From assembly GCA_949289295.1 (NCBI GenBank), contig CASENM010000018.1, positions 95,019-159,018 of the forward strand: a DNA stretch of 64,000 bases, in the 5' to 3' direction. A program made the position numbers and the translations under genes. The notes under the pieces are model-generated. The model had not been told where the DNA came from. It searched no databases and worked only from the letters and a program-made list of their open reading frames with translations. Positions 1-8,080 of this stretch are shown here, piece by piece. This DNA comes from an uncultured Bacteroides sp. GTDB taxonomy: Bacteria; Bacteroidota; Bacteroidia; Bacteroidales; Bacteroidaceae. The first letter of the stretch is position 1; every line of letters starts with the position of its first letter.

Positions 1-38
1 GACGCGACCGGGATTCTTCGCTCCTCCCAGAATGACAA
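1..38. repeat. Right arm of a GTCATTC-type intergenic element, cut by window edge
   Basis: On the minus strand this reads GTCATTCTGGGAGGAGCGAAG, resembling the inner arms of the elements at 6465-6612 and 51298-51454 (GTCATTCTGAACGAAG, GTCATTCAAAGCGAAG). The other arm would lie outside the window. The remaining bases up to the gene at 142 show no recognisable promoter octamer. Confidence 0.4.
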
Positions 39-141
39 TTTAGCCATAAGATCTGTGCTTCAAGTCATTTCGGCACAACCTTCCAGATGACAGACAGAAC
101 GAATATCAGCCAACCCGAAAACGAACTAACAACCATTATTT

Positions 142-2865
142 ATGAAACAAAAATTACTGTTCTTCATGGCATTCCTGCTACCCTGCCTGGCCTTCGCGCA
201 AGGCGGCGGATACAGTGTAAAGGGTAATGTGGTCGGAGCAGTGAGTAACGAACCTGTTCCAGGGGTCATCGTGACCGTCGCGGAACACGACATGCAGGTC
301 ACGACCAATGCGGACGGTAATTTTACGTTGCGCGGTCTGCAACCCGGCAAATATGTACTCCAGCTCAACTCCGTAATCATCACCCCCAAGAACGTGGCCA
401 TCGAAGTGACCCATCCGGGCGTGACGGAGCTTGACCCGATCCGGGTAACCGAACTGAACGCCTACGAGGACATTTCCATGGTGGGCGTCATCGATGCGGG
501 AATGGTGGACGACGATGTGGAAAGCTCATCACAGGAAGTCAGCTCCACGGTGATTCTATCGAACGACATTTTCCTGAACCGCACCGCCTATCAGCTCTCG
601 CCGGCACGGTTCTCCCCCAGAGGCTATGCCAGCTCACAGGAACTGAAATACATCAACGGCGTGGAGTTTAACGACCAGAACCGGGGCGTGTTCAACTACG
701 CGGCCATCGGCGCACTCAACGACATGACACGCAACGGCGATGTCACCAACTTCACCGCGCCCTCACGCTTCACCTTCGGCGCACTGGGAGGGGCGGAGAA
801 CATCAACATGCGCGCCTCCAACTATACGCCGGGCGGAAAACTGACAATCAGCTACACCAACCGCAACTATTACCTCCGCGGCATGTTCACCTATTCTACA
901 GGCCTCAACGACAAGGGCTGGGCCTTCACCGGCTCGGTGGGCGGACGCTACTCGCACGAAGGAAATATCGACGGAACGTTCTACAACAACGTGTCGCTGG
1001 CCTTCTCCGCCGAAAAGCAATGGCAGGGTGGCAGACACAGCCTGTCGATGGTGGCTTTCGTATCGCCTGTACAACGTGGCCAGCAGGGAAGCTCCTACCG
1101 CGAAGTGTATGAACTGACCGGGAACTACCTTTACAATCCCAACTGGGGATACCAGAACGGAAAGAAACGCAACGCCAAGGTGGTGACCGCCTTCGACCCT
1201 ACCGCCATCCTCTCTCACATCTGGAAAATCAACGACAACCTGACGCTGACCACAGGCCTGGGCACACACTACCAACGCTATGGAAACACCGCGCTCAACT
1301 GGTACAACGGACCGGACCCGCGTCCGGACTACTACCGCTACCTGCCCTCGTACTTTGAAAGCGAGGCCGTGCAGATGGCCTACCGCGAGAAATGGCGCAG
1401 CGGCGACACCGGCTTTACCCAACTCAACTGGGACGACATGTATCTGGCCAATGCCAACAACCTGAGAGCCGGCAACGGAGCGGCCGTCTACATGGTGGAG
1501 GAACGCCGCAGCGACCTGTTTGAAACCACCTTCAACTCGACCCTAAACGCCAACCTGGGCCGTCACTTCAACCTGACCGCCGGAATCGGCGCACGCTTCA
1601 CCCAGTCACGCCAGTTCAAGACAGTGGAGGACCTGCTGGGCGCGGAATACGTGCTCGACATCGACAAGTTTGCCGAACGAGACTTTTCGGGCGACCACGA
1701 CAAGATACAGAACGACCTGCTGCGCCCCGACCGCAAAGTGTATGAAGGGGGAATCTTCGGCTACAACTTCAACCTCAACATCTATTCGGCCAACGCATGG
1801 GTCATCAACCGCTATACCTCACGCCACTGGGACTATTACTACGGCTTCAAGCTGACCCACACCAACTTCCAGCGTGACGGAAAGATGAAGAACGGGCGCT
1901 ATCCGGACAACTCTTACGGAAAAGGAGCGAACCACAGGTTCACCGACATCATGCTGAAAGGCGGAGTGACCTACAAGTTCAACGGACGCCACTTCCTGAA
2001 CGCCAACATCAGCTACGGAAGCGAGGCCCCGCTACCCTACGACGCGTATGTGTCGCCCCGTATCACCGACCGCACCATCGCGGACATGAAGAGCGGACGG
2101 GTGCTGGCGGCCGACATCAACTACATCTTCTCCATGCCGAGATTCGCCGGACGTATCGGCGTATACCAGACCAGCTTCTACGACCAGATGGAACGCAGCA
2201 GCTATTATGACGGCATTGAGGGCACGTTCATCAACCACGTGCTCTACGGTGTGAACCGTATCCACCGCGGACTGGAAGTGGGCGCCACCTACAAGCTCGA
2301 CGACCACTGGAGCTTCGACCTGGCCGGAACCGTGTCGGAATATTATTACAGCAACAATCCGAACGGTATCAAGCACTCTGAAAACGGAAAGATCACGGAA
2401 CAGGAGAAAGTGTATATGAAAAATGTATATGTGGGCGGAATGCCACAGATTGCCGGCACATTCGGCATCCGTTACTTCATCAACTACTGGTTCCTGGGAG
2501 CCAACGTCAACGGATTCGCACGCAACTATATCGAGGCGGCCCCGTTGCGCCGTCTGGCCTCGAACTATGAGACCGTGAACCCGAACGACCCGGCACTGAT
2601 GGATGCCTACCACAAGCTGACCACCCAAGAACGATTCCCGGCAGCCTGCACCATCGACCTCTCCGTAGGAAAGATCTTCTACCTGCGCAACCGCCAGTCC
2701 ATCAACTTCAATCTGTCCGTCAACAACCTGCTGGACAAGAAGAACATCTGCACAGGCGGCTACGAACAGGGACGCTCGGACATCGACTATCCGGAGCGCT
2801 TCGGAGGAAAGTACTACTACATGCAGGGCATCAACTGCTTCCTGAACCTCAGCTACCGTTTTTAA
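142..2865 (+). CDS. TonB-dependent outer-membrane receptor with carboxypeptidase-regulatory-like domain
   Basis: A 907-residue outer-membrane receptor expected to import a ligand using TonB energy. A signal peptide (residues 1-20, cleavage near AFAQ) is followed by a carboxypeptidase D regulatory-like beta domain (about 23-105, with TNADGNFTLRGL), a plug-like region (about 130-230) and a long beta-barrel rich in alternating aromatic residues that ends in Tyr-Arg-Phe. No SusD partner follows, so this is not a classical Sus pair. The next genes, a DUF5689 lipoprotein (38 nt on) and a secreted EEP-fold enzyme, appear to be in the same operon. G+C is high (60% in 1261-1320), which also explains long antisense open frames. 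The ligand is not deducible from the sequence. Confidence 0.93.
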   Translation: MKQKLLFFMAFLLPCLAFAQGGGYSVKGNVVGAVSNEPVPGVIVTVAEHDMQVTTNADGNFTLRGLQPGKYVLQLNSVIITPKNVAIEVTHPGVTELDPIRVTELNAYEDISMVGVIDAGMVDDDVESSSQEVSSTVILSNDIFLNRTAYQLSPARFSPRGYASSQELKYINGVEFNDQNRGVFNYAAIGALNDMTRNGDVTNFTAPSRFTFGALGGAENINMRASNYTPGGKLTISYTNRNYYLRGMFTYSTGLNDKGWAFTGSVGGRYSHEGNIDGTFYNNVSLAFSAEKQWQGGRHSLSMVAFVSPVQRGQQGSSYREVYELTGNYLYNPNWGYQNGKKRNAKVVTAFDPTAILSHIWKINDNLTLTTGLGTHYQRYGNTALNWYNGPDPRPDYYRYLPSYFESEAVQMAYREKWRSGDTGFTQLNWDDMYLANANNLRAGNGAAVYMVEERRSDLFETTFNSTLNANLGRHFNLTAGIGARFTQSRQFKTVEDLLGAEYVLDIDKFAERDFSGDHDKIQNDLLRPDRKVYEGGIFGYNFNLNIYSANAWVINRYTSRHWDYYYGFKLTHTNFQRDGKMKNGRYPDNSYGKGANHRFTDIMLKGGVTYKFNGRHFLNANISYGSEAPLPYDAYVSPRITDRTIADMKSGRVLAADINYIFSMPRFAGRIGVYQTSFYDQMERSSYYDGIEGTFINHVLYGVNRIHRGLEVGATYKLDDHWSFDLAGTVSEYYYSNNPNGIKHSENGKITEQEKVYMKNVYVGGMPQIAGTFGIRYFINYWFLGANVNGFARNYIEAAPLRRLASNYETVNPNDPALMDAYHKLTTQERFPAACTIDLSVGKIFYLRNRQSINFNLSVNNLLDKKNICTGGYEQGRSDIDYPERFGGKYYYMQGINCFLNLSYRF

Positions 2866-2903
2866 TGACCTAGAATACATAACGACATAAATTCTTATAC
2901 GAT

Positions 2904-4304
2904 ATGAAACTTTTGAACAAATTCAGTTTGTTGCTGCTTGCCTCATCATTCGCATTCACCGCCTGCGAACGCGATTATGACGCTCCCCCTTTGGCGGAAC
3001 CGGAATACACCGGGCCGGCGGCAAATCTAACCATAGCCGAACTGCGCGAACAATGCGCGGCAGCCACGGAGGACGCTCCCATTATCATCACCCAGGAACA
3101 GGTGATAAAGGCCATCGTCACCGCCAACGACGAATCAGGCAACATCTTCAAGAAAATCTATCTGCAGGACGAAACCGGCGCCATCGAGATGGAAGTAGAC
3201 CAGAACAGCGTCTATAACTATTATCCAGTGGGACAGACCGTATATGTGGACCTGAACCGTCTGAGTATTTCCGTCTACGGCGACGAGCAACAGCTCGGCC
3301 ATCCGGACGGATACCTGTACCGCACGCCGTGGGAAGATTTCCAGACCCATGTGCAGAAGGACGGCTGGGCGAAACCGGAAGAAGTAGTCCCCATCGTGAT
3401 TGACGACATCAGCACCGTCAATACGGATGTGGACCAATATAAGTTCAGGCTGGTGCAGTTCACCAATGTTTCTTTTGAGAACGGCGGAAAGAACCCGTTC
3501 GCTCCAGAAGAGAACTACGGAGAAGAGAACATCGTGGACAGCCACGGAAACACCCTGATGGTGCGTACCAGCTCATACGCCAATTTCGCCTCGGACATTC
3601 TTCCGGAAGGCAGAGGCAACGTGACCGGAATCCTCGGACGCTTCAGAGGAACCTGGCAGCTGACCCTCCGCACCATTGATGATGTGGCGGACTTTACGGG
3701 AACGAACGAAGATGAGGGTGGTGAGACCGACAATCCTGTCACGGAAAACGCCATTTTCAGCGAGACATTCGGAACTCCGGAAAAGAACGGCGACTACTGG
3801 CCTTACGTAAATGACTATAATGGTTTTGACAACCCGAAAGATATGTTTGAAGATGAATCCGGAAAGACATCAGTCCGTATAGTAAGCAACTATACCAATA
3901 TATGGTTCCCCACAGGCTCAGACATCAATTTTAAAATAAAAGGCATCAATACACAAGGCGCCACAACAGCTACATTGGAATATGAGGTCGGTGCCAATGT
4001 ATACGACCCGGGTGAGAATCAAGACTTAAACACACTGAAGGTCCGCTGTAACGGTACAGAATTGGAAATTCCAAGCAAAGTCGTTACCGGTGATGATAAA
4101 GAAGGAAATATTCCTAATAAAATAACCATCGATAATGTAAGTGTATCCGATGACACAACGCTTGAGTTCTATACAACCGCATCCGACAACACATATGGAC
4201 TTCGCCTCTATAATGTGAAGCTGTACACAGGAGAAGGCGGCGGAAGCCAAGGCAGCTCTGAAGGTGGCGGCACACTGATTGAACCGATTCCGACCAACGA
4301 ATAA
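2904..4304 (+). CDS. DUF5689 domain surface lipoprotein
   Basis: A 466-residue lipoprotein: signal peptide II with lipobox FTAC (Cys21), followed by Asp/Tyr-rich sequence. Residues about 40-265 fit the DUF5689 domain, which has an OB-fold-like look (for example KIYLQDETGAIEMEVDQ). Residues about 283-445 form a second, beta-rich module, and the tail is Gly/Ser-rich. It lies between the receptor gene and the EEP gene (11 nt gap), so a ligand-binding role at the cell surface is the likeliest job (inference). The 3' third is much more A+T-rich than the rest (about 30% G+C in 4081-4140), suggesting the C-terminal module was exchanged or acquired separately. Confidence 0.85.
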   Translation: MKLLNKFSLLLLASSFAFTACERDYDAPPLAEPEYTGPAANLTIAELREQCAAATEDAPIIITQEQVIKAIVTANDESGNIFKKIYLQDETGAIEMEVDQNSVYNYYPVGQTVYVDLNRLSISVYGDEQQLGHPDGYLYRTPWEDFQTHVQKDGWAKPEEVVPIVIDDISTVNTDVDQYKFRLVQFTNVSFENGGKNPFAPEENYGEENIVDSHGNTLMVRTSSYANFASDILPEGRGNVTGILGRFRGTWQLTLRTIDDVADFTGTNEDEGGETDNPVTENAIFSETFGTPEKNGDYWPYVNDYNGFDNPKDMFEDESGKTSVRIVSNYTNIWFPTGSDINFKIKGINTQGATTATLEYEVGANVYDPGENQDLNTLKVRCNGTELEIPSKVVTGDDKEGNIPNKITIDNVSVSDDTTLEFYTTASDNTYGLRLYNVKLYTGEGGGSQGSSEGGGTLIEPIPTNE

Positions 4305-4315
4305 AAAACCGGCTT

Positions 4316-5356
4316 ATGAACAAAAGAACCATATTTCTCGGTATGCTGCTGGTGAGCTTCACACTCAGTCTTTCCGCACAACAGAAAAGACTGGGCGTGT
4401 ATGCCGCGGCATTCTATAATCTGGAAAACCTTTGGGATACGGTGGACGACCCGGACAATCCCGGTGACGACGAGTTCACCCCCAACGGCCCTTATGAGTG
4501 GACAGAGACAAAATACGAGCAGAAAATAAACAATGTGGCGAAAGTCATCTCCCAACTGGCCACCGAATATTGTCCCGCAGGTCCTGCCATCATCGGCATC
4601 TCGGAAGTGGAAAACCGGAAAGTGGTGGAGGACCTTGTAAAGGCTGACCCCATCGCCTCGCGCAACTACCAGATTGTCCATTTCGAGTCGCCCGACCACC
4701 GAGGCATCGATGTGGCGGCAATCTACAATCCACGCCTGTTCCGTCTTGTCTCGGCACAGAAATACCCGTTCAACAAACCGGACATGCCCGACTACCGCAC
4801 ACGTGACATCCTGCTGGTAAACGGCATCCTTGCCGGAGAACCCTTCCACATGATAGTCAACCACTGGCCGTCACGCTACGGAGGTGCCAAGTCGTCTCCG
4901 CTCAGAGAGTTCGCGGCAAGTATCGTGCGCCACATCGCCGACTCGCTCCACACCGACAATCCGGACGCGAAAGTGATTATCGTAGGCGACTTGAACGATG
5001 ACCCCATCGACCCGAGCTGTGCAAAGGTGTTGGGCGCAAAGAAAAACAGGAAAGACGTGACACCCGACGGATACTACAACGCCACGTGGAAATTCTACGC
5101 CGAAGGCATCGGCTCACTGTGCTACCAGGACAAATGGAACCTGTTCGACCAGCAGATTGTTTCAGGCAACCTGCTGGGCAAGGACCGCAGCACACTGAAG
5201 TTCTGGAAATCGGAGATATTCAACCGCCCGTTCCTCATCCAGCAGGAAGGGAAATACAAAGGCTATCCGCTGAGAACCTTCTCAGGCACTACCTTCCAGA
5301 ACGGCTACAGTGACCACCTGCCCACACTGACCTATTTCGTAAAAGAAATCAAATAA
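4316..5356 (+). CDS. Secreted endonuclease/exonuclease/phosphatase (EEP) family enzyme
   Basis: A 346-residue phosphoesterase of the EEP (DNase I-like) fold, exported by a signal peptide (1-20, SLSA|QQ). The metal and catalytic motifs are intact: YNLEN (34-38), Glu97 in ISEVEN, His183 in VNHW, GDLND (224-228) and the C-terminal SDH (332-334). Members cleave nucleic acids or phosphate esters with divalent metal. It is the last gene of the receptor-DUF5689 operon. Together these suggest extracellular or periplasmic cleavage of a phosphodiester-containing ligand, but sequence alone does not separate nuclease from sphingomyelinase- or phosphatase-like activity. Confidence 0.9.
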   Translation: MNKRTIFLGMLLVSFTLSLSAQQKRLGVYAAAFYNLENLWDTVDDPDNPGDDEFTPNGPYEWTETKYEQKINNVAKVISQLATEYCPAGPAIIGISEVENRKVVEDLVKADPIASRNYQIVHFESPDHRGIDVAAIYNPRLFRLVSAQKYPFNKPDMPDYRTRDILLVNGILAGEPFHMIVNHWPSRYGGAKSSPLREFAASIVRHIADSLHTDNPDAKVIIVGDLNDDPIDPSCAKVLGAKKNRKDVTPDGYYNATWKFYAEGIGSLCYQDKWNLFDQQIVSGNLLGKDRSTLKFWKSEIFNRPFLIQQEGKYKGYPLRTFSGTTFQNGYSDHLPTLTYFVKEIK

Positions 5357-5366
5357 ACGGAAACAA

Positions 5367-5443
5367 AACACGGAGACGCAGAAGTACAGGCCTATGGGGA
5401 ATTTACAAAAATAATCTTTCCTGTACCTCCGCGTCTCCGTGTT
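5367..5443. repeat. Intergenic hairpin element, GCAGAGACACG family, copy 1
   Basis: A 24-nt arm (5367-5390) and its inverted copy (5420-5443) match at 22 of 24 positions around a 29-nt loop. The two differences become G-U pairs in a minus-strand transcript. It lies between two convergent genes, where it could end transcription from both sides. Related copies lie near 11038, 15951, 17032 and 35447. Confidence 0.8.
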
Positions 5444-5488
5444 CCAAGCCGTCCAGACGTGCGGTATATATAATTCAGAGGAAATTTG

Positions 5489-5893
5489 TCAACACTTACC
5501 GCTCCATGCGTCATTGATAGCCTTCGCGATTGCCGCGAACTCTTCGGACTGAAGCTTCAGCTTCGGATTCGAGAACAACATATCCGACTCTTTCTGTATC
5601 GGTATCAGATGGATATGCGCATGTGGAACTTCCAGACCGATAACAGCCTCTCCCACCTTCTTGCAAGGAAAAGCTTTCTGGATAGCCAGAGCCACATGCT
5701 TGGCGAACACATGCATCTCCGCCAGTTCTTCGTCTGAAAGATCGAAAATATAATCCACCTCCCGTTTGGGAACGACCAGCGTATGCCCTTTCACCAACGG
5801 ATTGATGTCGAGAAAAGCATAGAACTTTTCATTCTCAGCCACCTTGTAGCTGGGAATCTCACCTGCAATGATTTTACTGAATATTGTTGCCAT
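5489..5893 (-). CDS. HIT family nucleotide-binding hydrolase
   Basis: A 134-residue histidine-triad protein. The signature HAHIHLIP (His91, His93, His95) is complete, with His93 the expected nucleotide-accepting residue, and the N-terminal FSKIIAGEIPSYKV block is typical of the HINT/HinT branch. These enzymes hydrolyse purine nucleoside phosphoramidates or related nucleotides in the cytoplasm. The start is placed at MATIFSK; the open frame continues 8 codons upstream, but those residues do not resemble the family. It follows greA with a 51-nt gap on the same strand, so the two are probably cotranscribed. Confidence 0.93.
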   Translation of the reverse strand: MATIFSKIIAGEIPSYKVAENEKFYAFLDINPLVKGHTLVVPKREVDYIFDLSDEELAEMHVFAKHVALAIQKAFPCKKVGEAVIGLEVPHAHIHLIPIQKESDMLFSNPKLKLQSEEFAAIAKAINDAWSGKC

Positions 5894-5944
5894 AACGAAT
5901 AGAATTAAATAAGGCAAGCCTGCCGAAGCAGACTTGCCTTGCCG

Positions 5945-6409
5945 TTAAAATGATATACCTGTTACTTCCAGACTGATTTTTCCCTGTGGAATCGTGATTT
6001 CAGCTACATCCCCCACCTTCTTGCCGAGCAGACCCTGAGCGATCGGAGTATTCACGGAAATCTTGCCCTGCTTCAGGTTAGCCTCACTTTCAGATACGAT
6101 GGTATACGCCATCTTCATGCCGGTCTTCACATTTTTCAGTTCCACACGGCTCAATATTTGTACGGTATCCGTTTTCAGCTTCGAAGTATCAATGATCTTA
6201 GCGTCACCGATAGTTGCCTTCAACTGATTGATTTTCATTTCAAGCATACTCTGCGCTTCCTTAGCAGCATCATATTCCGCATTTTCCGACAAGTCACCCT
6301 TGTCACGCGCTTCTGCAATCGCAGCCACCACCTTCGGCCGTTCCACCGACTCCAGGTATCTCAATTCGGCCACCAGCTTCTGATAGCCTTCTTCTGACAT
6401 GTAAGCCAT
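5945..6409 (-). CDS. greA: Transcription elongation factor GreA
   Basis: A 154-residue GreA: an N-terminal coiled-coil hairpin (about 1-75, including RDKGDLSENAEYDAAKE with the acidic tip that enters the RNA polymerase secondary channel) and a C-terminal FKBP-like domain ending GKISLEVTGI. It stimulates transcript cleavage in backtracked polymerase. Unusually for this phylum, a strong Shine-Dalgarno match precedes the start. The HIT gene follows on the same strand. Confidence 0.97.
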   Translation of the reverse strand: MAYMSEEGYQKLVAELRYLESVERPKVVAAIAEARDKGDLSENAEYDAAKEAQSMLEMKINQLKATIGDAKIIDTSKLKTDTVQILSRVELKNVKTGMKMAYTIVSESEANLKQGKISVNTPIAQGLLGKKVGDVAEITIPQGKISLEVTGISF

Positions 6410-6416
6410 AAATTTT

Positions 6417-6424
6417 TCCTCCTA
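6417..6424 (-). promoter_or_regulatory. Strong Shine-Dalgarno sequence of greA
   Basis: The minus strand reads TAGGAGGA ending 7 nt before the greA ATG (6409). Most genes in this window have no such motif, so it stands out and fixes the greA start. Confidence 0.7.
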
Positions 6425-6453
6425 AATTATATTTGTTGTTAAAAATTTCCAGA

Positions 6454-6461
6454 CAAAAGTA
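6454..6461 (-). promoter_or_regulatory. Promoter -7 octamer for greA
   Basis: The minus strand reads TACTTTTG, matching the Bacteroidales primary-sigma consensus TAnnTTTG, 44 nt before the greA start. It adjoins the left end of the repeat element at 6465. Confidence 0.55.
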
Positions 6462-6464
6462 AAG

Positions 6465-6612
6465 GGCTGTCTCAAAATAAAATCACCTATCAAAAGGAAA
6501 GTCATTCTGAACGAAGAAAAGAACCAAGCCCGATACGATAGTAAAACGTACCTGTTCTTTACTTTGTTCAGAATGACAATTCTGAATGGCCTATTTTTAT
6601 TTTGTTACAGCC
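6465..6612. repeat. Nested inverted-repeat element with GGCTGTCTC end
   Basis: The outer arms (6465-6483, GGCTGTCTCAAAATAAAAT; 6593-6612) are imperfect inverted copies. The inner arms of 24 nt (6501-6524 and 6554-6577) match at 22 of 24 positions and begin GTCATTCTGAAC. It encodes nothing and resembles a MITE-like or REP-like unit. A relative lies at 51298-51454. Confidence 0.7.
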
Positions 6613-6700
6613 TCTTTTTGATAATCAGCTATATATCTGGGACAAAGATATGTTTTTTTATAATACGAACCAAAAATATTGCCACATGCTTTTCAACATA

Positions 6701-7849
6701 TCAGAGCAATTTCCTTATTTCTGCCTCCAGATCGGCATTTTCTCCCAACCTTACGCTCAACTCATTGTTTCGGTTCACCAGAAAAGTTCCGGGAAGTTCA
6801 TTCAGGCCGTAAATACTGACAAACGAAGAATAAGGTCCTTGAGGGTCACGTACACAAATCCACGGCAGATTATCAGCCGCTGTTTTCCAGAAATGTTCAT
6901 CTGCATCAAACGAAACCTGATAAATTTCAAGCCCTTGCGAAGCATATTTCTTGTACAGGTCACGAAGCGCCAAATTCCGTACGCCGGAAGTCGGAGCCGC
7001 ATAAGCGGTAAAGTCAAGCAACACCACTTTTCCTTTCAAATCAGTAAGGTGATGCAACTTTCCATTCACATCGCGCAATGGAACATCGATAATAGAAGTC
7101 ACCTCTACCTTATCAGCCGGTACCTCAAGTCCTTCCTGCACCTGTGGAGTACGCGTATTTTTCATCCCTTTGATAACCATATTATAAAGATTACGCGAAC
7201 GGTCGGCGTGCGGATACATGTTGTTCAGGCTAGTAGCCACTGCCGCAAAACACTTCACATCATCCTTACTGGTCAGAGGATCAAATATCATATAGCCGTT
7301 GAGGGTCTGGAACAGGGCGAAATAAGCATACGCCTTGTTCGGTCCGGAGAAAATATAGTTCCGTTTCACTGTGTTTTTATAAGCATTCACCATCCGCATC
7401 AGGCTGTCCTGAGCAATTCCGGCCGGAAGTCCGGAACGTCCCAGATTATCCACCTTTTTCTGCAAATCAGCCTGCAACAGTGCAAGTTCCTTTATTTTCA
7501 CATTATTCTCAGAACCTTCAATCTGATAGTCCGTAGCAAACCCCGACAAATCAGCTTTTACTGCCACAGTTTCAGTAGAATCGACTGAAAAGTTGATAAT
7601 GTTATTATCGATGCGCAGACGATAAAATTCAGGCGAGACAGGACGTTCACCTTTGAAACTGAAGTCACCGCCCGCATCCAGCTTCACTGAATCGAGGCCG
7701 ACGACACCCTCCAATCCTGTTTGTTCAAAATACAACATCTTGTCTTCGGCACCTGCAACCGTGCCTGTTACCTCAAACGACGGTTTGTTTTCACAAGCCA
7801 CCAATGTAACTGCAAATAAAGCCGCACAGATATAAACATTCTTCTTCAT
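6701..7849 (-). CDS. DUF4369/thioredoxin-fold lipoprotein lacking the CXXC cysteines
   Basis: A 382-residue lipoprotein (lipobox LVAC, Cys19) with an N-terminal DUF4369-type beta domain (about 25-125), a helical linker, and a C-terminal AhpC/TSA-thioredoxin domain (about 245-382). At the place where the family normally has WCxxC the sequence reads FTAYAAPTSG, with no cysteine, so it cannot be an ordinary thiol oxidoreductase. The fold is otherwise recognisable (GKVVLLDF before the site, LPGTFLVNRN after it, including the cis-Pro position). The start is placed at MKKNVY, 26 nt from a promoter octamer; the frame continues 4 codons upstream. It appears monocistronic. Confidence 0.85.
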   Translation of the reverse strand: MKKNVYICAALFAVTLVACENKPSFEVTGTVAGAEDKMLYFEQTGLEGVVGLDSVKLDAGGDFSFKGERPVSPEFYRLRIDNNIINFSVDSTETVAVKADLSGFATDYQIEGSENNVKIKELALLQADLQKKVDNLGRSGLPAGIAQDSLMRMVNAYKNTVKRNYIFSGPNKAYAYFALFQTLNGYMIFDPLTSKDDVKCFAAVATSLNNMYPHADRSRNLYNMVIKGMKNTRTPQVQEGLEVPADKVEVTSIIDVPLRDVNGKLHHLTDLKGKVVLLDFTAYAAPTSGVRNLALRDLYKKYASQGLEIYQVSFDADEHFWKTAADNLPWICVRDPQGPYSSFVSIYGLNELPGTFLVNRNNELSVRLGENADLEAEIRKLL

Positions 7850-7875
7850 TGCTGTCTTCAATTAAAATTCAGCTG

Positions 7876-7883
7876 CAAAGTTA
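7876..7883 (-). promoter_or_regulatory. Promoter -7 octamer for the DUF4369 lipoprotein gene
   Basis: The minus strand reads TAACTTTG, 26 nt before the chosen ATG. This spacing matches most other promoter-start pairs in the window and favours the shorter reading. Confidence 0.6.
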
Positions 7884-8017
7884 CTTCTTTTCACGACTTC
7901 ACAAAGTTTTTCTCCGACAAATCAGAATCAGCCACTTCCCTGTCATTCCCATACACTATTTTCCGGGCAATTACTATAAAAAACATTCATAAATAAAAGT
8001 TTTAGGATGATAACTGA

Positions 8018-8046
8018 TTTGGTCTACAATAAATTGTCTATCTTTG
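8018..8046 (+). promoter_or_regulatory. pnp promoter
   Basis: TTTG at 8018-8021 (-33 type) and TATCTTTG at 8039-8046 (-7 type) lie 34 nt before the pnp ATG. This is one of the few promoters here with both elements visible, although the 17-nt spacing is slightly short. Confidence 0.65.
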
Positions 8047-8080
8047 CGCGTATTTTTGAAATAACATTAAAACATTTTTT

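Noticed and set aside
763-1422. Long antisense open frame inside the TonB receptor gene
   Set aside because: It is a by-product of high G+C codon use on the coding strand; it has no promoter and no domain-like sequence. The same holds for 2032-2880 on the minus strand.
142-5356. SusC/SusD polysaccharide utilisation locus
   Set aside because: There is no SusD-like gene and no glycoside hydrolase in the operon; the second gene is DUF5689.
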